A DNA stretch of 64,000 bases from VXPQ01 sp965117025 (GTDB lineage: Bacteria > Bacteroidota > Rhodothermia > Rhodothermales > VXPQ01), in assembly GCA_965117025.1 (NCBI GenBank), contig OZ220746.1, forward strand, positions 682,001-746,000. Reading direction: 5' to 3'. The position numbers were made by a program, and so were the translations under genes. The notes under the pieces were generated by a model. The model worked only from the letters and a program-made list of their open reading frames with translations. It was not told the DNA's origin and ran no database searches. Each line of letters starts with the position of its first letter. Positions within the stretch are counted from its first letter, which is position 1. Below are positions 37,842-45,942 of this stretch, piece by piece.

Positions 37842-38573
37842 ATGTCCGTACGGAACCTGTGGAAGACGCCGGTAAAAGCCGCACGGGCGGTAGGACAGGG
37901 CCTGATGGATCTGGCTTTTCCGCCGGCGTGTCTGCACTGCGGCGGAGCCGTACCAGGCTCCTCGACCCTTCTTTGCTTCTGCTGCCTGCGCAATGCCGAC
38001 CGCGCCGATGCAGACGATGTCCGGGAGCGAATCGACCGTCTGCCCGGCATGCGTACCGCCATTGACGGCACATTCGCCTTGTGGATGTTCGACAAGGGGG
38101 GATTCCTGCAACATATACACCAGGCGCTGAAATACGGAGATCGGCCGTACTACGGCATATGGCTGGGACATATCCTTGGCCATGCCTTTACCCAAAGCCT
38201 TGTCTATCGGCCCGCGCCGGATGTGCTTGTACCCATTCCCCTGCACCATATGCGATTGCGCGAACGGGGGTATAATCAAAGCGAGTATCTCGTCCGGGGC
38301 ATTGCCCCCTCTCTCGAAAAACCCGTGGCTCCGGATATCATCGTACGGGGCAGGGCTACCCGCTCGCAAACGGCGCTTTCCCGGAAAGAGCGGCTGGACA
38401 ATCTCGACGGCGCGTTCACCGTGCCGGCCCCTGAACGGATTGCCGGACTACGCATCCTGCTCGTGGACGACATCCTTACCACAGGGGCCACGGTGGGCAT
38501 GGCCGCCCGCGCCCTCCTTAACGCAGGCGCGGATGCCGTGGATATCGCCGCGCTGGGGGTAACGCGGATGTGA
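37842..38573 (+). CDS. ComF-family phosphoribosyltransferase-like protein
   Basis: From the ATG at 37842 the 243-residue protein has an N-terminal zinc-finger-like region with Cys30, Cys33, Cys45, Cys47 and Cys48, and a PRTase domain with the PRPP loop RILLVDDILTTGATVGMAA. ALKYGDRPYYG and GYNQSEYLVRGI are typical ComF signatures. ComF is needed for DNA uptake in competent bacteria, possibly for ssDNA handling. The in-frame TTG at 37800 is an unlikely start. The stop overlaps no real gene; a coiled-coil gene follows at 38666. Confidence 0.9.
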   Translation: MSVRNLWKTPVKAARAVGQGLMDLAFPPACLHCGGAVPGSSTLLCFCCLRNADRADADDVRERIDRLPGMRTAIDGTFALWMFDKGGFLQHIHQALKYGDRPYYGIWLGHILGHAFTQSLVYRPAPDVLVPIPLHHMRLRERGYNQSEYLVRGIAPSLEKPVAPDIIVRGRATRSQTALSRKERLDNLDGAFTVPAPERIAGLRILLVDDILTTGATVGMAARALLNAGADAVDIAALGVTRM

Positions 38574-38665
38574 AGGGCTCCGGGCCGTTGCCGGATACTA
38601 CGAACAAGCATGAAACAGAATGCCGCAAACGGTATATCATTTTTTATAAACCATTCGTACAAGCC

Positions 38666-38980
38666 ATGATCGACACTCTTTCCATGGCCGAAAACCTTAC
38701 CGCCGCAGGCGTCGAAGAGAAACAGGCGAAAGCCCTCGCACAGGCGATCGCGGAGCGACATGGCGAAACCGCGTCGAAGCAGGATATCGACGCGCTGAAA
38801 GGGAATATGGATGCCCTGAAAGAAAGTATGAATGCGCTGAAAGAAGGTATGAGCGCCCAGAAAGAGAGTATGAACGCGTTGAAAGAGAGTATGAACGCCC
38901 AGTTCGCCGCCATCAAGTGGATTGTCGGGGCGAACGCAGGTCTTACCCTCGTTTTGCTTGCCGCCATCCTCGCCGGGTAG
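38666..38980 (+). CDS. Coiled-coil, C-terminally membrane-anchored protein
   Basis: The ATG at 38666 gives 104 residues; an in-frame GTG at 38570 overlaps comF and is not favoured. The layout is a helical head (KQAKALAQAIAERHGETASKQ), then five heptads read from the same 21-nt unit (I/M-D/N/S-A-L/Q-K-x-x), then a final membrane helix WIVGANAGLTLVLLAAILAG. It resembles DUF1640/XhlA-like coiled-coil membrane proteins in layout. Function unknown; oligomerisation at the membrane is the safest guess. Confidence 0.65.
   Translation: MIDTLSMAENLTAAGVEEKQAKALAQAIAERHGETASKQDIDALKGNMDALKESMNALKEGMSAQKESMNALKESMNAQFAAIKWIVGANAGLTLVLLAAILAG
38786..38890 (+). repeat. Five tandem 21-bp units coding for coiled-coil heptads
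   Basis: Units start at 38786, 38807, 38828, 38849 and 38870; all encode seven residues such as MNALKES or MDALKES. The units differ by a few bases each and stay in frame, so the copy number can change without breaking the gene. Confidence 0.8.
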
Positions 38981-39019
38981 GAACACCTGTGCGCAGCGAA
39001 ATAACTCCCTAAGGCGGAA

Positions 39020-39667
39020 CTACCGATACTCCTCGACACACAGTGTGCGGGCGTACTGTTTCGCTTCCCGTTCGTCGTTGGTGGCCACGACCACGATTGC
39101 GCCGGCGCGAAGTCTGTCCTCGATGACGGCGGACATCATGCGACGGCCTTCTTCGTCGAGATGCTCGTTCGGCTCGTCCAGAAGCAGAAGCGGCGGATCG
39201 GCAAGCAGCGCCGCCGCCAGTTTGACGCGCTGCACCATGCCGGACGAGAACGTGGAGACCCGGTCGTGCATGCGTCGGGCCAGCCCGACGGATGCGAGCG
39301 CCTCCTCGATCCGCTGCTCCTCGTTCGCAAGACGGCGCGCCTGGGAGATAAACCGCAAATTCTCCCGGGGAGAAAATCCTGCGTACACATTCACGTACGG
39401 CGCTACGAGACCGGAATACAGGGGATGCGCTTCCTGCGTCAGGTCGGTGCCGTTCACGCGAAGCGAAACGGTTCCTTCGCTCGGCGACATGACCCCGGCC
39501 AGAATGCGAAGCAGAGTGGACTTGCCGGACCCGTTGACGCCGGTCACGGCAAGGCATTCGCCGCCGGACAAGGAAAACGAAAGGTCCTGAAAAAGGAGTC
39601 GCCTGCCGAACCGGCGGGCGACGCCGCATACGTCCAGAACCGGCAGGGCATCCCGGGGCTGTGTCAT
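39020..39667 (-). CDS. ABC transporter ATP-binding protein, CcmA-like
   Basis: From the ATG at 39667 the ATPase has 215 residues, the size of CcmA. Walker A is GVNGSGKST (43-51), the signature loop is the variant TFSSGMVQRVKLAAALL, and Walker B is LLLLDEPNEHLDEEG. The overall pattern LVAPYVNVYAGFSPRENLRF fits the heme exporter CcmA. No CcmB/CcmC permease gene is next to it. The frame remains open to 39970, but the added N-terminal part is not ABC-like. It may serve another small exporter. Confidence 0.82.
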   Translation of the reverse strand: MTQPRDALPVLDVCGVARRFGRRLLFQDLSFSLSGGECLAVTGVNGSGKSTLLRILAGVMSPSEGTVSLRVNGTDLTQEAHPLYSGLVAPYVNVYAGFSPRENLRFISQARRLANEEQRIEEALASVGLARRMHDRVSTFSSGMVQRVKLAAALLADPPLLLLDEPNEHLDEEGRRMMSAVIEDRLRAGAIVVVATNDEREAKQYARTLCVEEYR

Positions 39668-39788
39668 GTTCCTTGGATAATTTCTTGCAAGGATTGCGTA
39701 CGCCTTGCACAAGGCCTGCGCGCGCCGCGCAGCACCATGTACCCTCCAATCTACGTCATGGAAGGAAGCCGGTTCGGTGGCTATACCC

Positions 39789-40484
39789 TCACGAAACGGC
39801 GCTATCCGGAACGAGGTCGCAGAATACGAATTGGTCACGTTCGACGACCCGCCCGAGAGAGATACGTACCGGCCACCGAAAAATCGGCCCATCGAACACG
39901 AACGTGTGAAACTCGCCGTGCTCACCACACGGATCGACATCCGGAGGAATATCCGCAAGAAAAGCCTCATCGAATGGGCGGCCGGCGAAAGACGCGTCGA
40001 GCACCGCCGGATTCACGCAGGCCACGACGGCTCTGAATCCGTCCTCCACAAACCGGTGCGCGAGTTCCGTGGTGTCACGCTTCCAGATCGGAAAAACACA
40101 CTCGAGCTTGCAGGCTGCCAGTTGCTCTTCGCGATAGACCCGAAGATCTTCAAGAAAGATGTCTCCGAAGGCCACGCGCCGTATGCCCTCGGCCTGCAAT
40201 CGGGCAAACGCATACCCCATCTCCCGTTCGTAGACCGCATTGGAGGAACTGGGAGGCACAGCGACTTCCGTAATGGGAATTCCTATGGCGTCGGCCTGTT
40301 GCCGCACAAGCGCGCGGCGAACGCCATGCATGGTTACCCGGTCGTAGGGAACAGTTACCGTTGTCACCAACTCCTTGATGGCATATGTCCCGGCACGACG
40401 GATCTCATGCAACGCGATCGCACTGTCCTTGCCCCCACTGAAACACATGGCGATGGATTCACGGGTGGGCACAGGGGCTTTCAT
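39789..40484 (-). CDS. Dph6/DUF71-type ATP pyrophosphatase
   Basis: The 231-residue protein (ATG at 40484) begins with the PP-loop MCFSGGKDSAIALHEI (SGGKDS at 16-21), which binds ATP to adenylate a substrate. Later blocks GIRRVAFGDIFLEDLRVYREEQLA, CVFPIWKRDTTELAHRFVEDGFRAVV and GEHGEFHTFVFDGPIF are typical of the diphthine-ammonia ligase family. Bacteria lack diphthamide, so the real substrate is unknown. The gene is preceded by a 17-nt perfect palindrome centred about 36 nt upstream. Confidence 0.88.
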   Translation of the reverse strand: MKAPVPTRESIAMCFSGGKDSAIALHEIRRAGTYAIKELVTTVTVPYDRVTMHGVRRALVRQQADAIGIPITEVAVPPSSSNAVYEREMGYAFARLQAEGIRRVAFGDIFLEDLRVYREEQLAACKLECVFPIWKRDTTELAHRFVEDGFRAVVACVNPAVLDASFAGRPFDEAFLADIPPDVDPCGEHGEFHTFVFDGPIFRWPVRISLGRVVERDQFVFCDLVPDSAVS

Positions 40485-40511
40485 CTTGTGTACGGCTTGT
40501 AGAAACGGATC

Positions 40512-40528
40512 GCATACGCAGCGTATGC
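40512..40528. promoter_or_regulatory. Perfect 8-1-8 palindrome upstream of the DUF71 gene
   Basis: GCATACGC (40512-40519) and its complement GCGTATGC (40521-40528) flank a single A. The site lies 28-44 nt upstream of the ATG at 40484 on the minus strand, a position expected for an operator over or near the promoter. The symmetry is seen; regulator binding is inferred. Confidence 0.4.
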
Positions 40529-40600
40529 CTCTGGAATATACTCTACGTTCCATATAGAGATACCTGCGGACCAATCCTACCCAGCCTCTCATACACAAAA

Positions 40601-40627
40601 GGGGCAGGCCGGAATCCGGCCCGCCCC
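40601..40627 (-). terminator. Rho-independent terminator for the HEAT-like gene
   Basis: A 12-bp stem (40601-40612 with 40616-40627, one mismatch, very GC-rich) has a 3-nt loop. On the minus strand it is followed by TTTT. It lies 58 nt after the stop codon of the HEAT-like gene at 40686. Confidence 0.75.
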
Positions 40628-40685
40628 TTCGAAGCGCTCAGCGCCACATCGCCTTTGCGGCAAGTCGTGGTTTAGGAACGGTCCT

Positions 40686-41150
40686 TTACAACGAACCGCT
40701 CGTCTGCATCGTGTGATACTCCGAGAGCACGCTGGCAACCAGCGACCGGTACTCCGTATCGCCCATGCCGTCCAGATGCGACAAATGCCGTTTGGCCCGC
40801 CAGGAATCAATGGAACGCAGCGCCGCTACGGCCAGACGCCGGTTCGACCTCGATTCGTCCTCTTCAGCCACCTCGGCAAGCGCCGCCGTGATTCCGCCCA
40901 GATCAACCTGGTCGAAATCGAGCGTTGCGTACACGATCACGTTCTTCAGCGTCTGGCTGCGCACCTGCGCATGCGGTGACTGAAGGGATGCAATGATCTG
41001 CCTGGAAACCAACTGATTGAGCACATTAGGGTCCGTAGGAACAAGGTCGTTCTGGGACCACGCCGGCGCAATCGGAATGAAGCCTGCCGCCAGCATGGGA
41101 ACAAGAAGAAAAAGCGCTTTCAATTTTGCAGAAATGAAACGCGTATTCAT
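40686..41150 (-). CDS. Exported HEAT-repeat-like protein
   Basis: The ATG at 41150 is preceded by a Shine-Dalgarno-like GAGG and gives 154 residues with a signal peptide (KALFLLVPMLAAGFIPIAPAWSQ). The mature part is all helical and follows the HEAT pattern: VRSQTLKNVIVYATLDF, then NRRLAVAALRSIDSWRAKRHL and YRSLVASVLSEYH. No enzyme motif is seen. It probably works as a small periplasmic adaptor. A good terminator follows. Confidence 0.65.
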   Translation of the reverse strand: MNTRFISAKLKALFLLVPMLAAGFIPIAPAWSQNDLVPTDPNVLNQLVSRQIIASLQSPHAQVRSQTLKNVIVYATLDFDQVDLGGITAALAEVAEEDESRSNRRLAVAALRSIDSWRAKRHLSHLDGMGDTEYRSLVASVLSEYHTMQTSGSL

Positions 41151-41283
41151 GACGATCCTCAGGGTGAAGAAGTGAGAAAAATGGTTCCCGCCCAGGATGA
41201 GCACGCTCCGTTCGAGCGCTGGAACAGTCTCGTGTACGGAAGGCTCCGGCGATAGTTACAAGAAGGGTACAAAGAAGAGTTTT

Positions 41284-41781
41284 TTATTCGCTGAGCAGGG
41301 AAGCCGCCGTCATCGCACGGCGAATATGCTCCTCCAACTGCTCCGGACTATCGCTGCCCACATACAGCAAGCGATCCTTGGGAAGGGTCAAAACCACAGC
41401 CTGGTTGCCGCGAGCCGTCCAGGCCTTCTTTTTTCCGAGTCCCCGAATACCCCACCCCCCGAATTCGGCAATGGGGCGGTACCGTACGCTTTCTATGGAA
41501 ACGATGTCGGCGAACCGAATCGATCTCTTCACCAGCGGAATCGACCCCATGTATATGAGCAAGCGTGTTTCCTGCACCATGGCTGTAAGCCCGCCGAAGA
41601 TATACCGGATGGCGACGCCGATGCCCAGAATAGCCGCGATGGAAACGACCCTGCCCACTATTCCGGAGTCCGTACCCCATCCGAAAACAAAAGGAAGCGT
41701 GGTAGCGCCGAGGCACCCCCATACCAACAGTTCAACCCATCCGGGCCAGGCAGAAAATTCCCGGTAAGAAGTGGATTCCAT
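41284..41781 (-). CDS. Membrane protein with PH-like domain
   Basis: The 165-residue protein has two membrane segments (about 17-35 and 41-63) and a C-terminal bacterial PH-like domain with RLLIYMGSIPLVKRSIRFADIVSIESVRY and the loop AEFGGWGIRGLGKKKAW. This pattern is common in uncharacterised FCB-group membrane proteins. Its start lies 3 nt after the stop of the CBM9-like gene, so the two are one transcript. Confidence 0.65.
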   Translation of the reverse strand: MESTSYREFSAWPGWVELLVWGCLGATTLPFVFGWGTDSGIVGRVVSIAAILGIGVAIRYIFGGLTAMVQETRLLIYMGSIPLVKRSIRFADIVSIESVRYRPIAEFGGWGIRGLGKKKAWTARGNQAVVLTLPKDRLLYVGSDSPEQLEEHIRRAMTAASLLSE

Positions 41782-41784
41782 CCC

Positions 41785-42639
41785 CTACTCCGCCAGACGT
41801 TCGATCGGCCCCTGCGGACCGGTCAGGATAACGCGGCTCCAGGTGGAATCGTCGTCCCCGTCGCCGTACACCATGAAATGCCCACCGTACGCCCCGCCGT
41901 CGGGATCGCAATGCACGATCATAAGGCTATACTCGTCCCCATGGGCGGGCGGCGACATCCAGCGCGGGTCGCTGACTGGAAAAAACGCATCCATGCGCAC
42001 GCGGGCCTCGAGTTTGAAATCTCCGGCGCCGGTTCCCCATGGATCGAACTGTAACGCATAATCCACCATATCGTCCGGCATCTGCGCCTCCTGATAGGTG
42101 TCTTCCGGGGTTCCGTAGCGCCACCAGGCTCCGTAATCCGGCATGGACGCATCCGCTACGAAGCAAAATGCATTGTCGCCGCGCCCGAATCGTTCCGGCG
42201 CATCGTCCTGAGGCGCCTCCATGAACCAGCAGATGGAATCCTTGAACATCCAGCGGTGGGGCGCCGGGTCCGGGTCGTCCACATCGTTCACATTGTCATG
42301 CACCTCGGCCCCGAAATACAAATACGTTTCATCCCACGCCATGTAGTACCGGGCGCGCAGGTCGTCCTCCGGGGCGGGTTCGTCGGGAGCCTGATCCGTC
42401 AGGCGGTTGCGGGCGCCGCCATCGTACCAGGACGCATGACGCAGGCGGTAGATATCCCACACCCCGTCATGATGGGCCGCCCGCTTCCATTCGTCGAGAT
42501 CGCCGTCGATCACGGGAGCGTCCGCAAGGTACGGCATATAGAGCGGCGGGGGATCCACCAACGTCTGGCCCTGCACAGACAAGGCAGGGAACGGCAGGAG
42601 GACAACGAGGATAAGGGGAGCAAAAGCAAAACGGGACAT
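41785..42639 (-). CDS. Exported CBM9-like carbohydrate-binding protein
   Basis: The ATG at 42639 has a strong Shine-Dalgarno (GGAGG, 7-nt spacing) and gives 284 residues with a signal peptide ending near SVQGQ. The mature protein is one CBM9/DOMON-like beta-sandwich: PVIDGDLDEWKRA, YYMAWDETYLYFGAEVHDN, FKDSICWFMEA and FKLEARVRMDAFF. Such modules bind glycans or fragments of them, mostly as part of larger proteins; here the domain is alone. Co-transcribed with a PH-like membrane protein. Located at the left edge of the sugar-related region. Confidence 0.75.
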   Translation of the reverse strand: MSRFAFAPLILVVLLPFPALSVQGQTLVDPPPLYMPYLADAPVIDGDLDEWKRAAHHDGVWDIYRLRHASWYDGGARNRLTDQAPDEPAPEDDLRARYYMAWDETYLYFGAEVHDNVNDVDDPDPAPHRWMFKDSICWFMEAPQDDAPERFGRGDNAFCFVADASMPDYGAWWRYGTPEDTYQEAQMPDDMVDYALQFDPWGTGAGDFKLEARVRMDAFFPVSDPRWMSPPAHGDEYSLMIVHCDPDGGAYGGHFMVYGDGDDDSTWSRVILTGPQGPIERLAE

Positions 42640-42802
42640 GGTCGTAACCTCCGGAAGAAGCATGTACGGCACGTACGGCGCCAAGTCAGTGTAAACGGGA
42701 TGTGATGACAATGCAGGCTACACGAAAAGAACAATAAAACAAAATCCGTCGGCAGGAACACCAGGTTTCGCGCAGCACGAAGGTCAGCAGGAACACCCAT
42801 TT

Positions 42803-43720
42803 TCACGCTGGCACGAAGGTCCGCAAGTACCTTGCACTCTGACGCAGAGACAATTTTCTCGTCTCCAGCGAATGTTCGTACGCGCGATCCTCCACCTCCA
42901 CGCAAACCGGACCGTCATACCCGGTGTCGGTCAACACAGAGAAAAAACGCCCCCAGTCCACATCGCCGAGCCCGGGCAGTTTGGGCGTATGGTACTCAAG
43001 AGGCGTGGCGAGAATGCCTACCTCGTCCAGCCGGTCCCGGTCGAGGCGCACATCCTTGGCATGCACATGAAAAAGACGATCGGCGAAGGTGCGCAAAGGG
43101 CGCAGGCAGTCCATCTGCTGCCAGATCATATGCGACGGATCGTAATTCAGCCCGAACCGGTCGCTGGGAATATCCTCGAACATCCGGCGCCAGATGGCCG
43201 GACTGTACGCAAGATTCTTGCCCCCCGGCCATTCGTCCTGCGTGAAAAGCATGGGGCAGTTCTCGATGGCGATGCGCACCCCGTGCTCCTCCGCAAACGC
43301 GACGAGCGGTCTCCATACGGCCAGAAAGCGCGGCCATTGGTCCTCGACCGACCGGGCCGGATCGCGCCCCACGAAGGTGTTCACGAGGTCTACCCCGAGC
43401 AGCGCAGCGGCGCGCACGACATTCCGGATGTGTTCGACGTACACGGCGGATTCTTCCGGATCGGGCACGAGCGGATTGGGATAATACCCGAGCCCGCTGA
43501 TTCCAACCCCCGCATCTTCGACCACCGCACGTACCTGACGGGCGTCCGATTCGGAAAAGTCCGTCACATCGATGTGGGTAACGCCCGCATAGCGGCGATC
43601 CGCCTTGCCTCGGGGCCAGCAAAGCAACTCCACACAGTCGTAGCCCTCCTCTGCGGCCGTCCCGACAACGCCCTGCAGGTCAAGTTCCGGGAGGATAGCG
43701 CTTACGAACCCGAGTTTCAT
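42803..43720 (-). CDS. Sugar phosphate isomerase/epimerase (AP-endonuclease-2 TIM barrel)
   Basis: The ATG at 43720 gives 305 residues of the Xylose-isomerase-like TIM barrel family; the open frame reaches 44140 but only as a shadow of the neighbouring gene. Metal ligands are recognisable: the Glu in IAIENCPM, Asp/His in NYDPSHMIWQQMD, His in FHVHAKDV and Glu in VCVEVED. Family members epimerise or isomerise ketoses, keto-sugars and inositols. Its ATG overlaps the Gfo/Idh stop by 4 nt (ATGA), so both act in one pathway. No signal peptide: cytoplasmic. Confidence 0.88.
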   Translation of the reverse strand: MKLGFVSAILPELDLQGVVGTAAEEGYDCVELLCWPRGKADRRYAGVTHIDVTDFSESDARQVRAVVEDAGVGISGLGYYPNPLVPDPEESAVYVEHIRNVVRAAALLGVDLVNTFVGRDPARSVEDQWPRFLAVWRPLVAFAEEHGVRIAIENCPMLFTQDEWPGGKNLAYSPAIWRRMFEDIPSDRFGLNYDPSHMIWQQMDCLRPLRTFADRLFHVHAKDVRLDRDRLDEVGILATPLEYHTPKLPGLGDVDWGRFFSVLTDTGYDGPVCVEVEDRAYEHSLETRKLSLRQSARYLRTFVPA

Positions 43721-44850
43721 ATCGTAATCCAGCGAGCCTCCCGGTGACTCTCGAGAATGGCGTCGCACAACACGATCTCCTTGTGCCCCTCCTCGAACGA
43801 AGGATACAGCCGCTCGCCCGCGCCGCCGCTTTCCACCGCCTCGTAAAACGCGCGAAAACAGTGCTTGAACGTATCGCCAAAGCCCTCGTTGTGCCCGCCG
43901 GGGTAGCTGGTAAAGCGTCCGGGGAGATCGTGCAGCAGCGCCGGATCCCGGACCAGCGCCTCGCTGGGCACATTGCGGCGCCCGACCTGAAGTTCGTTGG
44001 GAAACTGGCTGCTCCAGGAAACCGACTGTTCCGCGCCGGAGATTTCGTACCGCAGGCAGTTCTTGTATCCCGCCGTAACCTGGGAAACCCACAGGCTGCC
44101 CCGTGCGCCCCCCTTGAAACGGAAAAGTACGCTGCCGCAATCTTCCGTGTCAATTGGGATCGCTTCCGTATCCCCGTCGTAGGTCCCGCTGAATGTCTGG
44201 ACCTCGCCTGTGGGCCGCTTGCGCACGGGATGCACGATTTTCAGATCCGCCAGTACCGCCTCGACCTCCAGACCCGTCATGGACGTAACGAGATCGATCC
44301 AGTGCGTGCCGATGTCGGAGACGGCGCGCAGCGGGCCGCCCTTGTCGGACAGTACGCGCCAGTTGTAGTCCGTATCGTACAACAGCCAGTCCTGCACATA
44401 ACTGCCCACCACCGAGTGCAGTGCGCCCAGTTCCCCGCCGGCGATCATACTCCGGACCTGCAGGTTCATGGGATAGAACCGCTGATTGTAGCATACGCCC
44501 GCCTCCAGTCCCGATGCGCTTGCGGCCTCTACCAGCGCCGCCGATTCCCCCGCATTCATGGCGAGCGGCTTCTCGCACATCACATGCTTTCCGGCTTCGA
44601 GCGCACGCATGGAATACTCGTAATGCAACACATTCGGCAAGGCAAGATGCACAGACTGCACCTCCGGATCGGCAAGGACTTCGTCGAGGCTTGCATAGGC
44701 CCGCGGCAAGCCCATAGCGAGGCGGGCCTGTTCGGAGCGTTCCGGGCTGCTCCCGAGAATGCCCGTCACATGAACATTTTCCAGCCGCCGGAGGGCCTCG
44801 ACATGTACGGGGCCGATGAATCCGGAGCCGGCTACAGCTACTCCAGTCAT
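43717..44850 (-). CDS. Gfo/Idh/MocA-family oxidoreductase, cytoplasmic
   Basis: This 377-residue NAD(P)-dependent sugar dehydrogenase has the Rossmann start VAVAGSGFIGPVHVEALRR, the family lysine in MCEKPLAMN (EKP at 93-95), VCYNQRFYPMNLQVR and the catalytic region AVSDIGTHWIDLVTS. Family members oxidise a ring hydroxyl of sugars or inositols, often at C3. No Tat or Sec signal. It sits between an aldo/keto reductase gene (4-nt gap upstream) and a TIM-barrel isomerase gene (4-nt overlap downstream). Confidence 0.9.
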   Translation of the reverse strand: MTGVAVAGSGFIGPVHVEALRRLENVHVTGILGSSPERSEQARLAMGLPRAYASLDEVLADPEVQSVHLALPNVLHYEYSMRALEAGKHVMCEKPLAMNAGESAALVEAASASGLEAGVCYNQRFYPMNLQVRSMIAGGELGALHSVVGSYVQDWLLYDTDYNWRVLSDKGGPLRAVSDIGTHWIDLVTSMTGLEVEAVLADLKIVHPVRKRPTGEVQTFSGTYDGDTEAIPIDTEDCGSVLFRFKGGARGSLWVSQVTAGYKNCLRYEISGAEQSVSWSSQFPNELQVGRRNVPSEALVRDPALLHDLPGRFTSYPGGHNEGFGDTFKHCFRAFYEAVESGGAGERLYPSFEEGHKEIVLCDAILESHREARWITI

Positions 44851-44854
44851 ATTC

Positions 44855-45817
44855 TTATCGCAACCAGGCTTTCTTGACGTCAGGATTGCCGGCCGTGTTC
44901 AGCACATCCATCTGATCGTCGGACAACTGCACGTCCACGGCGCCCAGATTTTCCTCCAGTTGCTCGACCCGGCTTCCGCCGAAGAGCGGGAGAATTTCGT
45001 TTCGGAGCATCCAGGCGATAAGCACCTGGTTCGGGGTGGCGTCCACTTCCGCGGCGACGCTCCGGAGCGCTGCAAGGCGCTCGTCCGATTCCGGCCCGGC
45101 AAACTGCGCGGGCACAGGCCGGTCATCCCGCGTGTAGGCCCCCTGCAACAGCACAGAATACCCGATGAGCGTAATCCCGTGATGGCGGCAATACCGCTTC
45201 ATGTCTTCGGTCACGAAGATTTGCGGACCGAAATCGGCGCCGTGGCGGGGACGCAGATAGGTGAAACGCTGCTCCACGGCCTGATACGGCGTCCAGCCCC
45301 GTTCCTCGGCCAGCTTGCCCGCCTCGGCAATGCGCCAGAGCCACACGTTGCTTGCGCCGATCGTGCGCACCTTTCCCTTCTGAATCAGCCGGTGGAATGC
45401 CTCCATGGTTTCTTCCATGGGCGTATCGAAATCGTCCCGGTGGGCATAGTAGACATCGATATAATCGGTCTGGAGACGGGCAAGGCTTTTCTCGCATTCC
45501 CGTTCGATTTCGTCGGCGGAGAGGCCGCCGTCGCTTCCGGGATAATCGAATCCCAGTTTGGAGGAGATCTGAATCTTGTCGCGGACCCCGCGCTCCTTCA
45601 TCCATTGGCCGATTGTTGTTTCGCTCTCGCCTCCGGAGCAGCCTTCAACCCAGCTCGAATAGAAATTGGCTGTGTCGAGAAACGTGCCGCCCCGATCATA
45701 GAACAGGTCGAACAAGGTAAAAGATGTTTCGCGGTCGATGCGGCTGCCGATCAGGTCCGTCCCGTAGGACAGCGCGGACACTTCCACATCGCTATGGCCG
45801 AGTTTCCAGGTTTTCAT
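44855..45817 (-). CDS. Aldo/keto reductase
   Basis: The 320-residue barrel has the complete catalytic tetrad: Asp48 and Tyr53 in FLDTANFYSSW, Lys87 in SSKLGF and His126 in VYYAHRDDF. The NADP-binding region GGSRVEQLEENLGAVDVQLSDDQ is near the end. It likely interconverts a carbonyl and hydroxyl in a sugar. It is the first gene of the three-gene aldo/keto reductase, Gfo/Idh, isomerase operon. Confidence 0.92.
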   Translation of the reverse strand: MKTWKLGHSDVEVSALSYGTDLIGSRIDRETSFTLFDLFYDRGGTFLDTANFYSSWVEGCSGGESETTIGQWMKERGVRDKIQISSKLGFDYPGSDGGLSADEIERECEKSLARLQTDYIDVYYAHRDDFDTPMEETMEAFHRLIQKGKVRTIGASNVWLWRIAEAGKLAEERGWTPYQAVEQRFTYLRPRHGADFGPQIFVTEDMKRYCRHHGITLIGYSVLLQGAYTRDDRPVPAQFAGPESDERLAALRSVAAEVDATPNQVLIAWMLRNEILPLFGGSRVEQLEENLGAVDVQLSDDQMDVLNTAGNPDVKKAWLR

Positions 45818-45942
45818 AAGGCGGGTAATCAGAGATTGCTATGGGTGAATACATTACGGAACGAGCAGTGCAGCCAGGTCTTCGGACCGAAAAAATCCGC
45901 CGCGCGAGACGGATCGAGTTATCGTCTGACCATATGCAGCTC

